Origin: an uncultured Ignavibacteriota bacterium
GTDB taxonomy: Bacteria > Bacteroidota > Ignavibacteria > UBA10030 > UBA8401
Assembly (NCBI GenBank): GCA_903884005.1
Contig: CAISDA010000013.1
Coordinates: forward strand, 62,001-126,000
Length of the DNA: 64,000 nt
Reading direction: 5' to 3'
Shown piece by piece: positions 8,407 through 18,009 of the stretch; position 1 is the stretch's first letter; each line of letters begins with the position of its first letter. The position numbers were made by a program, and so were the translations under genes. The notes under the pieces were generated by a model. It saw only the letters and a list, made by a program, of their open reading frames with translations, had not been told where the DNA came from and made no database searches.

Positions 8407-9974
8407 CGACGATGCTCTTCGATTATCTTGGACGACGAACGCTCTACAGTCCCGACGCTTTGGCGATCATCGACGCGGGGAAAACGCCTGAACGCCGGTT
8501 CACCTACCGCGAATTGAACGATCGCGCAAACCGGTTAGCCCATTGGCTTCGCGACACCGCGGGCATTGGCAAGGGTGATCGAGTCGCGATACTGGCGCGG
8601 GACGGCGTCGAGCATCTGGATTGTTTCTACGCGTGCTGCAAACTCGGCGCGGTGCATACGGCGCTCAATTGGCGGATGCACTGGAAGGAACTGGACGAAG
8701 TGATCAGGCAGACATCGCCGAAGGTGATCTTGTTTTCGGACGACTTTACAAACGCCGTGATAGAGTTGTGCAACCCGGCTCGCGCCGATGCAACGATACT
8801 TTCCCATTGCATTCATCTTGAGGGGCAAGGTATCGACGGAAGCGTGCTGCTGGACAAGGTTTTGGCACAGCGCATATCGACGCCTGTGGTGTGCGAGGAT
8901 CTCTGCGCGGAAGACACTGCGGCGCTGTTGTTCACCGGTGGGACGACCGGGACCCCGAAGGGAGCGATGATCAGCCATCGGATGATCAATTGGAACACGC
9001 TCAATACGGTCGTTCACGACATCACTCATGGCGACGTGTACCTGAACGTGTTCCCGTTGTTTCACACCGGGGGCTTGTTCACATACACCGCCACACAGAT
9101 CACATTCGGCGGCACGACGATCCTCATGCGGCAATTCGAGCCTGAGCGCGTCCTGGCATTGATCGAGCGGGAGAAGGTGACGGTCTTTGCCGGAGTTCCA
9201 ACCATGTATCAGATGTTGACGCAGGCCAAAAACTGGGATGCTGCGGATCTGCGAAGTCTGCGCTTTTGCACAAGCGGAGGAGCGCCGCTGCCGGTGACGC
9301 TGATCGAAAAATATATGAATGAAAAAGGAATCCGGTTCAAACAGGGATTCGGCATGACCGAATTCGGTCCCGGCGTGTTTGCATTGTCTCCGGACGATGC
9401 ACAGCGGAAAGCAGGCAGCATCGGCAGGCCGAATTTTTTCGTCGATGTCAAGGTCGTAGACGATGACAACCGCGCACTCGGAGCGAATGCCGTCGGAGAA
9501 TTGTTATTAAAAGGCCCGAGCATGTGCTCGGGATATTTTCACGACCCGGCAGCATCCGCCGAATCTGTCGACAGCGCTGGCTGGCTGCACACGGGAGACC
9601 TGGTCCGATACGACGACGAATTCTTTTTTTTCGTAATCGGGAGGAAGAAGGACATGTTCATCTCTGGCGGAGAAAATGTGTTCCCCGTGGAGATCGAATC
9701 CGTCCTGTACAAACATCCGGCCGTTCACATGTGCGCGGTGATCGGTGTGCCGGACGAACGATGGGGAGAAGCAGGCAAGGCATGCGTTGTGCTGAAGGCG
9801 GGAACGACAGCCACAAGCGAAGAGCTCATCGGTTTTCTGAAGGGAAACCTTGCCCAATATAAGGTGCCCAAGTCGGTCGAGATACTCGATGCGCTGCCGC
9901 TTTCGGGCATGGGAAAAATACAAAAGAGCGATCTGAAGAAAAAAATTTTAATGGAACAAGGGAGACCAGCATGA
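8400..9974 (+). CDS. Acyl-CoA ligase / AMP-dependent synthetase (second copy)
   Basis: About 524 residues. The start is uncertain: ATG 8400 overlaps the upstream stop (ATGGTGA), ATG 8412 (MLFDYLG) is also reasonable, and ATG 8394 is possible. ANL motifs are complete: GGTTGTPKG near 180, GFGMTEFGPG, GWLHTGDL, GRKKDMFISGGENV and the catalytic Lys in LSGMGKIQKSD. It activates an unidentified acid to its CoA ester. Compared with the 4779 copy, motif spacing is the same but much of the sequence differs, so the two probably act on different acids or at different steps. It overlaps the thiolase start by 4 bases (ATGA at 9971). Confidence 0.88.
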   Translation: MVTTMLFDYLGRRTLYSPDALAIIDAGKTPERRFTYRELNDRANRLAHWLRDTAGIGKGDRVAILARDGVEHLDCFYACCKLGAVHTALNWRMHWKELDEVIRQTSPKVILFSDDFTNAVIELCNPARADATILSHCIHLEGQGIDGSVLLDKVLAQRISTPVVCEDLCAEDTAALLFTGGTTGTPKGAMISHRMINWNTLNTVVHDITHGDVYLNVFPLFHTGGLFTYTATQITFGGTTILMRQFEPERVLALIEREKVTVFAGVPTMYQMLTQAKNWDAADLRSLRFCTSGGAPLPVTLIEKYMNEKGIRFKQGFGMTEFGPGVFALSPDDAQRKAGSIGRPNFFVDVKVVDDDNRALGANAVGELLLKGPSMCSGYFHDPAASAESVDSAGWLHTGDLVRYDDEFFFFVIGRKKDMFISGGENVFPVEIESVLYKHPAVHMCAVIGVPDERWGEAGKACVVLKAGTTATSEELIGFLKGNLAQYKVPKSVEILDALPLSGMGKIQKSDLKKKILMEQGRPA

Positions 9975-11233
9975 AAGAACGCACACTAGGGCGCGGCGTT
10001 GCAGTGGTCGGGGCGGGCATGAGTCGCTTCGGGGCGTTTGCAGGCAAAACAACGCGCGACCTCCTGGCCGAAGCGTATCGGGACATGATCGCATCGGTCG
10101 ATCGCGGCTTCGATCCGGATGAGATAGACGGAGTGTATATAGGAAATTTCAGCAGTGAGTTGTTTGAAGGGCAGGGACACACCGCTCCGATCATGGCCGA
10201 TTGGCTCGGGTTGGGGCACCGTCCTGCGACGAGAGTTGAGAATGCCTGTGCAAGCGGGGGAACAGCGCTGCGCGACGCGGTGCTCGGCATTGCTTCGGGG
10301 ATCTATGACGTCGTTCTGGTGGGCGGCATCGAGAAGATGTCTGACCTCGCCATCGAACGAGTGACCGATGCCCTTGCCACTGCCGGAGATGAATTGTTCG
10401 AGATCCCGTCCGGCTTCACGTTTCCGGCCTTCTATGCAACCATGGCAACGGCATACTTCGCACGATACGGGACCGGACCGGACGCGTTGCGCGCTGTCGC
10501 CGTAAAAAACCATGACAATGGAGCGCTCAATCCGAAGGCGCATTTCGGCATGCGTATCTGCGACGTGATGGAGTCGAAGAAAGCGGCGGCTCTGAAGAAG
10601 GGCAAGCCTGTACCGCAATGGGCAGGAGTGGATGATTTCCTGAATGATGAACGTGCGAACCCGATGATCGCGTGGCCGCTGCGCTTGTTCGACTGCTCGC
10701 CCGTTTCAGACGGGGCGGCGTGCGTGCTGCTGGTGCGCGAGGACCTCGCGCGTGCATACACGGATACTCCGATCCACATCATCGGCACGGGACAGGCAAG
10801 CGACGGCCCTCTGCACGGGCGCGCCGATATTACCACTGTGACGTCCGCCCGGCTGGCGGCGCGAGACGCATTCGCGTTGGCAAAGGTGACGCCGGGCGAC
10901 ATATCGCTGGCGGAAGTGCACGATTGTTTCACGATCGCGGAAATTATCGCCACGGAAGATATCGGATTTTTTGAACCCGGCAAGGGCTGCACTGCAGCAC
11001 TCGAGGGAGTGACCGCGCTTCACGGAGCAAAGCCCGTGAATACATCCGGCGGCTTAAAATCCAAGGGGCATCCCGTCGGCGCATCGGGTGTTGCGCAGGC
11101 GGTGGAAATATGGAAGCAATTGCGCGGCGAGGCCGGCACCAGAAGTGTCGGTCCGAATGCACGGCTTGGACTCACGCATAACGTCGGAGGCACGGGACAG
11201 ACCAGCGTTGTACACATATTCGAACGCCGATGA
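9971..11233 (+). CDS. SCP2-type thiolase (acetyl-CoA acetyltransferase family)
   Basis: 420 residues, degradative-thiolase size. Nucleophile Cys93 in VENACASGG, then EVHDCFTIAE and SGGLKSKGHPVGASG with GHP at 366-368, and the closing LTHNVGGTGQTS. These are features of the SCP-x/lipid-carrier thiolase branch, which commonly works with a DUF35 partner; here the DUF35 gene follows 79 bases downstream. Known thiolase-DUF35 pairs include BbsAB in benzylsuccinate breakdown, steroid side-chain retro-aldolases (Ltp2/ChsH2) and archaeal acetoacetyl-CoA thiolase/HMG-CoA synthase complexes. By analogy it would cleave or form a C-C bond next to a CoA ester. Direction and substrate are unknown. Confidence 0.85.
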   Translation: MKERTLGRGVAVVGAGMSRFGAFAGKTTRDLLAEAYRDMIASVDRGFDPDEIDGVYIGNFSSELFEGQGHTAPIMADWLGLGHRPATRVENACASGGTALRDAVLGIASGIYDVVLVGGIEKMSDLAIERVTDALATAGDELFEIPSGFTFPAFYATMATAYFARYGTGPDALRAVAVKNHDNGALNPKAHFGMRICDVMESKKAAALKKGKPVPQWAGVDDFLNDERANPMIAWPLRLFDCSPVSDGAACVLLVREDLARAYTDTPIHIIGTGQASDGPLHGRADITTVTSARLAARDAFALAKVTPGDISLAEVHDCFTIAEIIATEDIGFFEPGKGCTAALEGVTALHGAKPVNTSGGLKSKGHPVGASGVAQAVEIWKQLRGEAGTRSVGPNARLGLTHNVGGTGQTSVVHIFERR

Positions 11234-11312
11234 TGGCGTGAACGGGGAACGCACAACGGCGTGAAAAATTTTTTTCATCCGAAGAGACGATAATGACAAT
11301 GGAGATGATCGA

Positions 11313-11729
11313 ATGACGGACCTCAGCATCAGTACGGCAACATATGCGGAAAAAATACATGCCCACACACTCGCCGGATCGCGTTCGGGTGAAGGGAGAA
11401 CCATCTATGTTCCGCCGCGTCCCATCGATCCGCAGTACGTCAACGATCCGATGGAACTGGTGGAACTCAGCGGCCGGGGACGGCTTGTTTCCTTTTCTGT
11501 AGTGCCCGTGGCGTCCTCTGAAATGATCGCCGCCGGATATGGACGGGAGAATCCTCATTGCGTGGGCGTCGTGAAACTCGACGAAGGCCCGTCGATCTCG
11601 GCGCAGATCATCGGCGTCGACACGAAAAATCCCGCATCCATTGCGATCGGCATGCCTATGCATGCGGAGTTCATAGAACGCACTGTCGGAGAAGCGAAGC
11701 GGACGGTACTTGCGTTCACGCCGGCGTGA
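11313..11729 (+). CDS. DUF35 OB-fold protein with degenerate zinc ribbon
   Basis: 138 residues. The family's N-terminal rubredoxin-like zinc ribbon and PPRP signature are recognisable at about residues 21-42 (PPRP at 34-37). The four cysteines expected on either side are replaced: the stretch reads [20 protein letters not shown] and contains none. The C-terminal OB-fold part ([16 protein letters not shown] through VGVVKLDEG and AQIIGVD) is intact. DUF35 proteins act as accessory or CoA-shuttling subunits of thiolases, which fits its place after the thiolase. The start at 11313 has GGAG about 10 bases upstream. It is the last gene of the cluster; I see no clear terminator after it. Confidence 0.8.
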   Translation: MTDLSISTATYAEKIHAHTLAGSRSGEGRTIYVPPRPIDPQYVNDPMELVELSGRGRLVSFSVVPVASSEMIAAGYGRENPHCVGVVKLDEGPSISAQIIGVDTKNPASIAIGMPMHAEFIERTVGEAKRTVLAFTPA

Positions 11730-11774
11730 TAATCAGCCCGCTCCCAAGTAAATTCCCCGAACACACTCTTCGTA

Positions 11775-11803
11775 TTGCATTTACCGCAGTCTTTGAATAT
11801 CTT
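11775..11803 (+). promoter_or_regulatory. Putative uvrA promoter
   Basis: TTGCAT (11775-11780), a 17-base spacer and TATCTT (11798-11803). An overlapping TATAAT at 11805-11810 is an alternative -10. It lies about 75 bases upstream of the chosen uvrA start and shares its layout with six other sites in the window. No LexA-type palindrome was noticed. Confidence 0.5.
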
Positions 11804-11878
11804 TTATAATACATTTGCAGATCAATTCCATGCGTATTGTCAGATTCCGGACAGTATTGTCCCTTCGAGTATTCAATC

Positions 11879-14749
11879 GTGGCTGAAAAGAAAAACAATC
11901 GATTGCCTTCCGGCAACCTGCTGGTCATAAAAGGTGCACGGGAGCACAATCTGAAAAATATCGACGTCGAAATTCCGCGCGATAAACTCGTGGTCATCAC
12001 CGGGTTATCGGGATCGGGAAAATCGAGCCTTGCTTTCGACACGATCTATGCCGAAGGGCAGAGGCGCTATGTCGAAACCCTGTCCGCCTACGCGCGGCAA
12101 TTTCTGGGCGTCAGGGAGAGGCCCGATGTTGATTACATCGAAGGCCTGAGTCCGGCAATTTCCATCGAGCAGAAAACGGTCAGCCACAATCCGCGTTCCA
12201 CCGTCGGCACGGTCACGGAGATCTACGATTTTCTCCGCCTTCTCTATGCACGGGCGGGGACACAATTCTGCGTTGAATGCGGTTCGCGCGTGCAAAAGCA
12301 GAGCGTTGACCAGATCATCGATGCGATCATGGCCCTGCCCCAGGGCACGAAGATACACGTGCTCGCCCCGGTGGTGAAGGGCCGCAAGGGCCACTACCGG
12401 GAGCTCTTCGAGCAGATCGTGAAGGACGGATTCCTGCGAGTGCGCATTGACGGAGAGGTCCAAGAGATCGAAAAGGGAATGAAGATCGATCGCTACAAAA
12501 TCCATAACATCGAAATCGTAGTGGACAGGATCGTGCTGAACCAGGGTGTGCGCACGCGCGTTGCGGATTCGGTGGAGGTTGCGTTGAGTTTCGGCGAGGG
12601 CGTGCTCATTGTCAACGATGGAACAACCGATACGCTGTACAGCAAGCATTATTCCTGTCCCGCATGCACCATCAGCTACGAGGAACCCGCGCCCAATTCA
12701 TTCTCGTTCAACACGCCGTTCGGCGCATGCCGGGTGTGCGAAGGACTCGGCGAGATGCACGCATTCGATATGTCGCTCATCATACCCGACGACACGCTGT
12801 CTATCCAGCAGGAGGGCATCGCTCCGCTGGGGAAGCCGCGCAATACCTGGTTCTTCAGCCAGGTGAGGGCGGTGTTGAAAAAATACGGACACGAGATCGC
12901 GACGCCGATCAAAGACCTTGACCCTGAAGCGCTGCAGACGCTCCTGCATGGCACGGACAAAGAGAAGATCGAGATCGTCTATACGTACGCCGGCGGGAGG
13001 ACAGCCACCTATCGGCACCGGTACGACGGCGTCATGGGGATGCTTCAAAAATATTACGAGAACACCTCGTCGCCGAAGATACGCGCATGGGTGGAAGAGT
13101 ACATGAGTACGAAAGGCTGCACATCGTGCCAAGGGGGACGGCTGAGAAAAGAAAGCCTGGCCGTGCAGTTGGAAACCGATGACGGCCGCGCCAACATCTC
13201 GATCGCAGACGTCGTGCGTCTCTCGCTGACCGAAACGAAAGAGCTGTTTGCAGTGATGGCTCTTCCGGACCGCAAAATGGAGATCGCCCGGCCGATCATC
13301 AAAGAGATCAATCAGCGGTTGAAATTTCTGGTGGACGTCGGACTGGGGTACCTTTCTCTGGACAGGACGGCGCGCACGCTCTCGGGCGGCGAAGCGCAGA
13401 GGATCCGGCTCGCGACGCAGATCGGCTCTCAATTGGTCGGTGTGCTCTACATTCTGGATGAACCGAGCATCGGGCTTCATCAGCGCGACAACGATAAGCT
13501 CATCGCCTCGCTCAAGCAGCTGCGCGATCTCGGCAACAGCGTCATTGTGGTCGAGCACGACAAGGAGATGATCGAACAAGCGGATTATGTGGTGGATCTC
13601 GGTCCGGGGGCCGGCGAGCACGGAGGAGCGCTCGTGGCGGCAGGGCCTCCCGGCGCGCTGAAACTGCTGAAGCGCGGGAACGGCGGCTCATCGACGATGG
13701 AGTACTTAAGCGGAAAGCGATCCATCGCAATTCCCCGCACGAGGCGGACGCAGACCGAAAAATTTCTGGTGCTCACAGGTGCCGAGGGCAATAACCTCAG
13801 GGATCTGACGCTCTCGATTCCCCTGGGCCTCTTTGTCTGCATCACGGGCGTGAGCGGTTCGGGGAAATCGTCGCTCATCAACGAGACCCTGTACCCGATC
13901 CTCGCAAAAAAATTCTATAAGGCGAAACTGCCGACGCTGCCGTATCGGACGGTGCAGGGCATTGGGCTTATCGACAAGGTGATCGAAATAGACCAATCGC
14001 CCATCGGCCGGACGCCCAGATCGAATCCTGCTACGTACACGGGCATGTTCACCATGATCAGAGACTTGTTCACGCAGCTGCCGGAATCGAAGATACGCGG
14101 ATATAAACCGGGGAGGTTCAGCTTCAACGTGAAAGGCGGCAGATGTGAAACCTGCGAAGGGGACGGCGTTAAAAAGATCGAGATGAATTTTCTGCCGGAC
14201 GTGTATGTGGAGTGCGACGTATGCCGCGGTGCGCGCTATAACCGCGAAACGCTCGAAGTGCATTACAAGGCAAAATCGATCGCCGACGTGCTGGCGATGA
14301 CCGTCGAAGACGCACTCGGCTTCTTCAGCGAATTGCCGACGATACAGAGGAAACTCCAGACGCTCTTCGATGTCGGGCTCGGCTACATTCATCTCGGACA
14401 GCAGGCCACAACGCTTTCCGGCGGCGAAGCGCAGAGGGTGAAATTGTCGACGGAGCTGTCGAAAGTCGGCACCGGCAATACGCTCTATATACTCGACGAA
14501 CCGACCACCGGCCTGCATTTCGACGACGTGAAAATGCTGCTCACCGTGCTCAATAAATTGGTGGACAAAGGCAACACCGTGATCGTCATCGAACACAACC
14601 TCGATGTTATTAAGACAGCCGATTGGATCATCGATCTCGGTCCTGAGGGAGGAAAAGCCGGGGGCATGATTGTGGGCGAGGGAAGTCCTGAAGCAGTCGC
14701 GCTGATCGAAGCATCCCATACGGGAAGGTACTTGAAAAAAGAATTATAA
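11879..14749 (+). CDS. uvrA: Excinuclease ABC subunit A
   Basis: About 956 residues; this is the damage-recognition ATPase of nucleotide excision repair, acting with UvrB and UvrC. Both ABC modules are complete: Walker [10 protein letters not shown] and GVSGSGKSS, signatures [14 protein letters not shown] and [14 protein letters not shown], and Walker [12 protein letters not shown] and [11 protein letters not shown]. Zinc modules are visible as CPAC with CRVC and as CETC with CDVC. The GTG at 11879 ([12 protein letters not shown]) is preferred because UvrA homologues begin shortly before the [14 protein letters not shown] motif; a TTG at 11837 would add 14 unlikely residues. A good Shine-Dalgarno is missing at either start. 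No uvrB or uvrC is nearby. Confidence 0.97.
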   Translation: MAEKKNNRLPSGNLLVIKGAREHNLKNIDVEIPRDKLVVITGLSGSGKSSLAFDTIYAEGQRRYVETLSAYARQFLGVRERPDVDYIEGLSPAISIEQKTVSHNPRSTVGTVTEIYDFLRLLYARAGTQFCVECGSRVQKQSVDQIIDAIMALPQGTKIHVLAPVVKGRKGHYRELFEQIVKDGFLRVRIDGEVQEIEKGMKIDRYKIHNIEIVVDRIVLNQGVRTRVADSVEVALSFGEGVLIVNDGTTDTLYSKHYSCPACTISYEEPAPNSFSFNTPFGACRVCEGLGEMHAFDMSLIIPDDTLSIQQEGIAPLGKPRNTWFFSQVRAVLKKYGHEIATPIKDLDPEALQTLLHGTDKEKIEIVYTYAGGRTATYRHRYDGVMGMLQKYYENTSSPKIRAWVEEYMSTKGCTSCQGGRLRKESLAVQLETDDGRANISIADVVRLSLTETKELFAVMALPDRKMEIARPIIKEINQRLKFLVDVGLGYLSLDRTARTLSGGEAQRIRLATQIGSQLVGVLYILDEPSIGLHQRDNDKLIASLKQLRDLGNSVIVVEHDKEMIEQADYVVDLGPGAGEHGGALVAAGPPGALKLLKRGNGGSSTMEYLSGKRSIAIPRTRRTQTEKFLVLTGAEGNNLRDLTLSIPLGLFVCITGVSGSGKSSLINETLYPILAKKFYKAKLPTLPYRTVQGIGLIDKVIEIDQSPIGRTPRSNPATYTGMFTMIRDLFTQLPESKIRGYKPGRFSFNVKGGRCETCEGDGVKKIEMNFLPDVYVECDVCRGARYNRETLEVHYKAKSIADVLAMTVEDALGFFSELPTIQRKLQTLFDVGLGYIHLGQQATTLSGGEAQRVKLSTELSKVGTGNTLYILDEPTTGLHFDDVKMLLTVLNKLVDKGNTVIVIEHNLDVIKTADWIIDLGPEGGKAGGMIVGEGSPEAVALIEASHTGRYLKKEL

Positions 14750-14851
14750 TGCCGGCGTGCGTGCATACCACTTGGGATGGTGCAGCACAAAGTGCTCCGG
14801 CGACGATGTACTAAATCACAACGTAAAAAAAAACGTCGGAAAGAAAAATGA

Positions 14852-15502
14852 ATGGACAGCAAACCCATACTCATAGCGACACGCTCCCCTTATGGGTCGA
14901 TCGATGAATTCACGCAGAACTATGTGAGCGATGTGCCGATGCCGGCGACACTGACGATGGCAGACGGAACGTCCGCACCTCTCGCGATCGGCACAGAAGC
15001 ACGAATCGAATTTACGGATCACGCCATGTTCGTCATGTTCCGTGGGAAGTATGAAGCGCTACGCTATGCAGGGAACCTGCCGATAGAGCCTGAAACGGGA
15101 AAGTCGCACGAATTATGGATGCACAGTGATGTGTATGAATTTTTTATTGGGCCGAATTCACGCGTGACCGGACAGTATAAGGAATTTCAAGTCGCGCCCG
15201 ATGGCCGCTTCATCGATATCAGCATCAATCCCGCAGAAGGGAAATCGAACCCACATTGGCGTTCGGGCATTCAGTGCCTGTCGTATAGTGACGCTCCGAA
15301 AAAGCTCTGGACTGCCGTGATGCAGATTCCGTGGAACTGTTTTGACGTCGATTTCCGTTCGGATTGTGAATGGAATGCAAATTTGTACCGTGCCACGGGA
15401 AAATTCCACGGAGATGAGCTTATGGCATGGTCGCCGACGGGATATGGAGAGAGGGCTTTTCATCGCTACACAAATTTCGGAAGAATTATTTTTGAACAAT
15501 AA
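14852..15502 (+). CDS. CBM9/DOMON-like carbohydrate-binding protein
   Basis: 216 residues with no signal peptide. The sequence matches the CBM9-like beta-sandwich pattern: an early strand ARIEFTDHAMFVMFRGKYEA, then LWMHSDVYEFFIGP, FQVAPDGRFIDISINP and, near the end, VMQIPWNCF and WNANLYRATG. Stand-alone proteins of this type are common in Bacteroidota and usually lack an assigned role; binding of a sugar or another small ligand is inferred from the fold. A purine-rich GGAAAG precedes the start. The next gene begins about 40 bases after its stop and may be co-transcribed. Confidence 0.65.
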   Translation: MDSKPILIATRSPYGSIDEFTQNYVSDVPMPATLTMADGTSAPLAIGTEARIEFTDHAMFVMFRGKYEALRYAGNLPIEPETGKSHELWMHSDVYEFFIGPNSRVTGQYKEFQVAPDGRFIDISINPAEGKSNPHWRSGIQCLSYSDAPKKLWTAVMQIPWNCFDVDFRSDCEWNANLYRATGKFHGDELMAWSPTGYGERAFHRYTNFGRIIFEQ

Positions 15503-15542
15503 TCGGACACCGATCGCTCGCGCGATATGCGCAGGCGGCGGC

Positions 15543-16391
15543 ATGGGATCGGAGGGAGGATCGAACGATGATCGCCGTTGCACAATCCTTCCCGGAGCCT
15601 GGCGCACGCGCGGGGCACTGCTGGTCATGTTGTTGGTAATCGCTGCGCAGGGGCTGATGGGGAACACCCACACGCCGGCAACAGACAGTATCCGGAACGG
15701 TCGGACAGGCTCCGCCGCATCACCCGGTACCCGGTATAATGCGGCAGACACTGCGGCATTGGACAGCACGCGGTACGATGCGGCAGACACTGCGGCATTG
15801 GACAGCACGCAGTACGATGCGGCAGACACTGCGGCATTGGACAGCACGCAGTACGAATCCACAGATACAACACCGTACGAGCAGGCTGCGCTCATCGGAG
15901 CCAATGTGATGCTGGTTCCGATGGCTATCGCCGTGACGGCTATCAGCATCGTACCGCCTGCCGCTGGACTATTACTGGAGAACGGCGCATCGTACGCGAC
16001 GCTCGGTTTTGAATCGGGAATCGGCTTCGGAACCCAGATGCAGACCGGACGCTTCGCCGATGAGCGATTGATGTTCAGCTGCATTCATGTCTATAATCCT
16101 CACCAACCGGACATCTGGCGGGCAGACGCCGTGAAGGATTTCCATTGCTGTTTCATTGGCAAGCGCCAACTGCTGCTGCTCGGAGGAAGCGCATCTGCGG
16201 GACTTTTCGTGCGCGGCGCCGATCGCGGATATTCCCTCGGTGCTTCGGTGCATCTGATGATACCCAGCCTTCCGTTCGTCGGCCTCTTTCCGCTGCATAC
16301 GATCGGGCTTTCCTACAAGTGGAACCGAAGCATTGCGGGCGGGACGTTTCACAGCCTTGCACTGGGAATCTCCGCTGCGTTCATATTTTAA
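15543..16391 (+). CDS. Membrane/envelope protein with a 13-residue tandem repeat
   Basis: 282 residues if translation starts at ATG 15543. A basic N-region is followed by a hydrophobic stretch (ALLVMLLVIAAQG, about 28-40), probably a signal peptide. Then comes an acidic low-complexity region built from three tandem copies of YDAADTAALDSTQ, with slight changes in the first, encoded by 39-bp repeats at 15733-15849. A second hydrophobic stretch (IGANVMLVPMAIAVTAISIV) and a Gly/aromatic beta-rich C-terminal half ending in AAFIF suggest membrane or outer-membrane insertion. No known family is recognised. Its stop shares TTAA with the convergent decarboxylase stop. The frame is open upstream of 15543 but overlaps the CBM9-like gene. 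Confidence 0.6.
   Translation: MGSEGGSNDDRRCTILPGAWRTRGALLVMLLVIAAQGLMGNTHTPATDSIRNGRTGSAASPGTRYNAADTAALDSTRYDAADTAALDSTQYDAADTAALDSTQYESTDTTPYEQAALIGANVMLVPMAIAVTAISIVPPAAGLLLENGASYATLGFESGIGFGTQMQTGRFADERLMFSCIHVYNPHQPDIWRADAVKDFHCCFIGKRQLLLLGGSASAGLFVRGADRGYSLGASVHLMIPSLPFVGLFPLHTIGLSYKWNRSIAGGTFHSLALGISAAFIF
15733..15849 (+). repeat. Three tandem 39-bp repeats inside a coding region
   Basis: Copies at 15733-15771, 15772-15810 and 15811-15849 are near-identical, differing only at a few bases, and a partial fourth copy begins at 15850. The period is a multiple of three, so copy-number change keeps the reading frame. Confidence 0.95.
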
Positions 16392-17794
16392 TCCATTGCT
16401 GTCGTTTCGTTCAAGAACCTGTCCAATGTTGTCACGAGACGCGTCACGTCGTGTTGTGTCGTCATATAATTGATGATGCATGCGCGGAGCACAAAGCCGT
16501 AGTGCGGGATGGTCACGCCCGAGATCCATAGTGATCCGTCCGCATAGAGTTTTTTCAGCAGGTTCTCCGCAGGCAACGGGTTTCCCTGAAACCGATCGTG
16601 CGTGAAACACACCACCGGCAGGGGAGTGGTGTTGACGATTTTCCATCCGGAGAGCATGAGCGCTTCGCGCAGTGCATTGCCGAGTGCGATCTCATCGTCC
16701 ACCATTGCCGCGAGTCCGCCGGCGCCCCGTTCGGCAAGCGTCATGAACACTTTCAGTCCGATGAACCGCCGAGACCATTGGAGCGACGTTGCATACAGAT
16801 CTGTTGTGTTCTGCACCTGTTCCGGCATGTACGACGCGGTGATGCGGAACGCCTCGCCGACGGCATGCTGATGCCTGCAAAAAAACATACCCGCGCTCAT
16901 GGACACAGAGAGCCATTTGTGAGCATCGCACGTGATCGAGTCTGCCAGTTGGATGCCCGGCGCAAGCGGTTGTGGAGCGTTTGAAAGAACAACTGCGCCC
17001 CCCCACGCTCCGTCTGCATGAAACCAGAGAGAATATTTTTTACAGCTGCGGGCGATGTCTTCCAACGGATCGATGACGCCTGCGGGAGTCGTGCCGACAG
17101 TGCCCGCGACCATGAATGGGATGTATCCGTTCTGAAGGTCGGCTGCAATGAGATGTTCGAGGCTGCGTATGTCCATTCGCAGTGCACGGTCCACAGGAAC
17201 GATGCGGACCCCATCGCGGCCGATGCCCGTGCTGTGAGCGATCTTATAGAATGAATGATGCGCCTGTTCGCTCACGTAGAGCACAGGCTGGCCGGTCAGA
17301 GAGCGGATGCCGGCATTGCCGTACGACGGGAAGTGCCGGGTGAGCGCCGCGATCACAGCCGTATGATTGGCTTCGGCGCCGCCCGAGGTAAAATGGGCTG
17401 CGCTTGTCTGCGGATCGAACCCAAATTGGCGGAGGAAAAAATCGAGCGTGAATTTTTCAATTTCGTTGGCGCACGGAGCGTGCGACCATGTCGCCAATTG
17501 CGGATTGTAGAGCGCCGTAAGCGCATCGGCTGCGACAGCCGCTTCCGTCACATTCGGGTTGAATAACCCGAAATAGTTCGGATTTGTCGTATGCAGGCTC
17601 CACCGACGCATCATGTCCGCAACGTCCCGGATCACCGCATCGAGCATGCGCGGCTGCGAGAGGTCGAACTGATTGTTCAAGTGCTCCCTGATCTCTTCCG
17701 GCGTAACATCCGGAGAGACATTGCCGGCGGCGATCGAGGAACGGAACGACACGATCTCGTCCATGAGTGTGTTCACATAGTGTGTGTGTGACAT
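16388..17794 (-). CDS. PLP-dependent amino-acid decarboxylase (group II)
   Basis: 468 residues. It has the layout of the aromatic-L-amino-acid/glutamate/diaminobutyrate decarboxylase family: TSGGAEANHTA near 137-146, cofactor-stacking His180 in EQAHHS, Asp261 in FHADGAWGG, and Schiff-base Lys293 in CDAHKWL. The substrate amino acid is not clear. The start at 17794 (MSHTHYVNTLMDEI) matches the length of the family; the frame continues upstream to 17935 with sequence (KQVLSPASDAV and after) that does not look like this family. Its stop overlaps that of the convergent envelope gene in the palindrome TTAA. No operon partner is seen, so this may be a stand-alone amine-forming enzyme. Confidence 0.85.
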   Translation of the reverse strand: MSHTHYVNTLMDEIVSFRSSIAAGNVSPDVTPEEIREHLNNQFDLSQPRMLDAVIRDVADMMRRWSLHTTNPNYFGLFNPNVTEAAVAADALTALYNPQLATWSHAPCANEIEKFTLDFFLRQFGFDPQTSAAHFTSGGAEANHTAVIAALTRHFPSYGNAGIRSLTGQPVLYVSEQAHHSFYKIAHSTGIGRDGVRIVPVDRALRMDIRSLEHLIAADLQNGYIPFMVAGTVGTTPAGVIDPLEDIARSCKKYSLWFHADGAWGGAVVLSNAPQPLAPGIQLADSITCDAHKWLSVSMSAGMFFCRHQHAVGEAFRITASYMPEQVQNTTDLYATSLQWSRRFIGLKVFMTLAERGAGGLAAMVDDEIALGNALREALMLSGWKIVNTTPLPVVCFTHDRFQGNPLPAENLLKKLYADGSLWISGVTIPHYGFVLRACIINYMTTQHDVTRLVTTLDRFLNETTAMD

Positions 17795-17911
17795 TGGCGG
17801 AGAAGTAAGAATGTTGAAAAAAAACGGGGCGAGTGCAATGGAAAATTCCCGGACACACATAATGTACTGAAAAAGAATTACTATAACAGCGTCGGAAGCG
17901 GGAGAGAGAAC

Positions 17912-17940
17912 TTGTTTTAGGAACGGGGATTTCATAAGTT
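17912..17940 (+). promoter_or_regulatory. Putative dnaG promoter
   Basis: TTGTTT (17912-17917), a 17-base spacer and TAAGTT (17935-17940), leaving a leader of about 60 bases before the dnaG ATG at 18010. The hexamers are weaker than those of the tRNA promoter, but spacing is identical. Confidence 0.4.
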
Positions 17941-18009
17941 AGGGTGTGCCGATCGATCCACCCCGGCTGATGGACATCCGACGCTCGCGCAGCACACCAA
18001 ACGCATACC

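Noticed and set aside
273..11233. An OleABCD-type olefin cluster
   Set aside because: The SDR is a classical FabG-type, not the extended OleD type, and the KAS III proteins lack the OleA-like His/Asn. The resemblance in gene classes is superficial.
15733..15849. CRISPR-like repeat array
   Set aside because: The copies are directly abutting with no spacers and lie in frame within a coding region.
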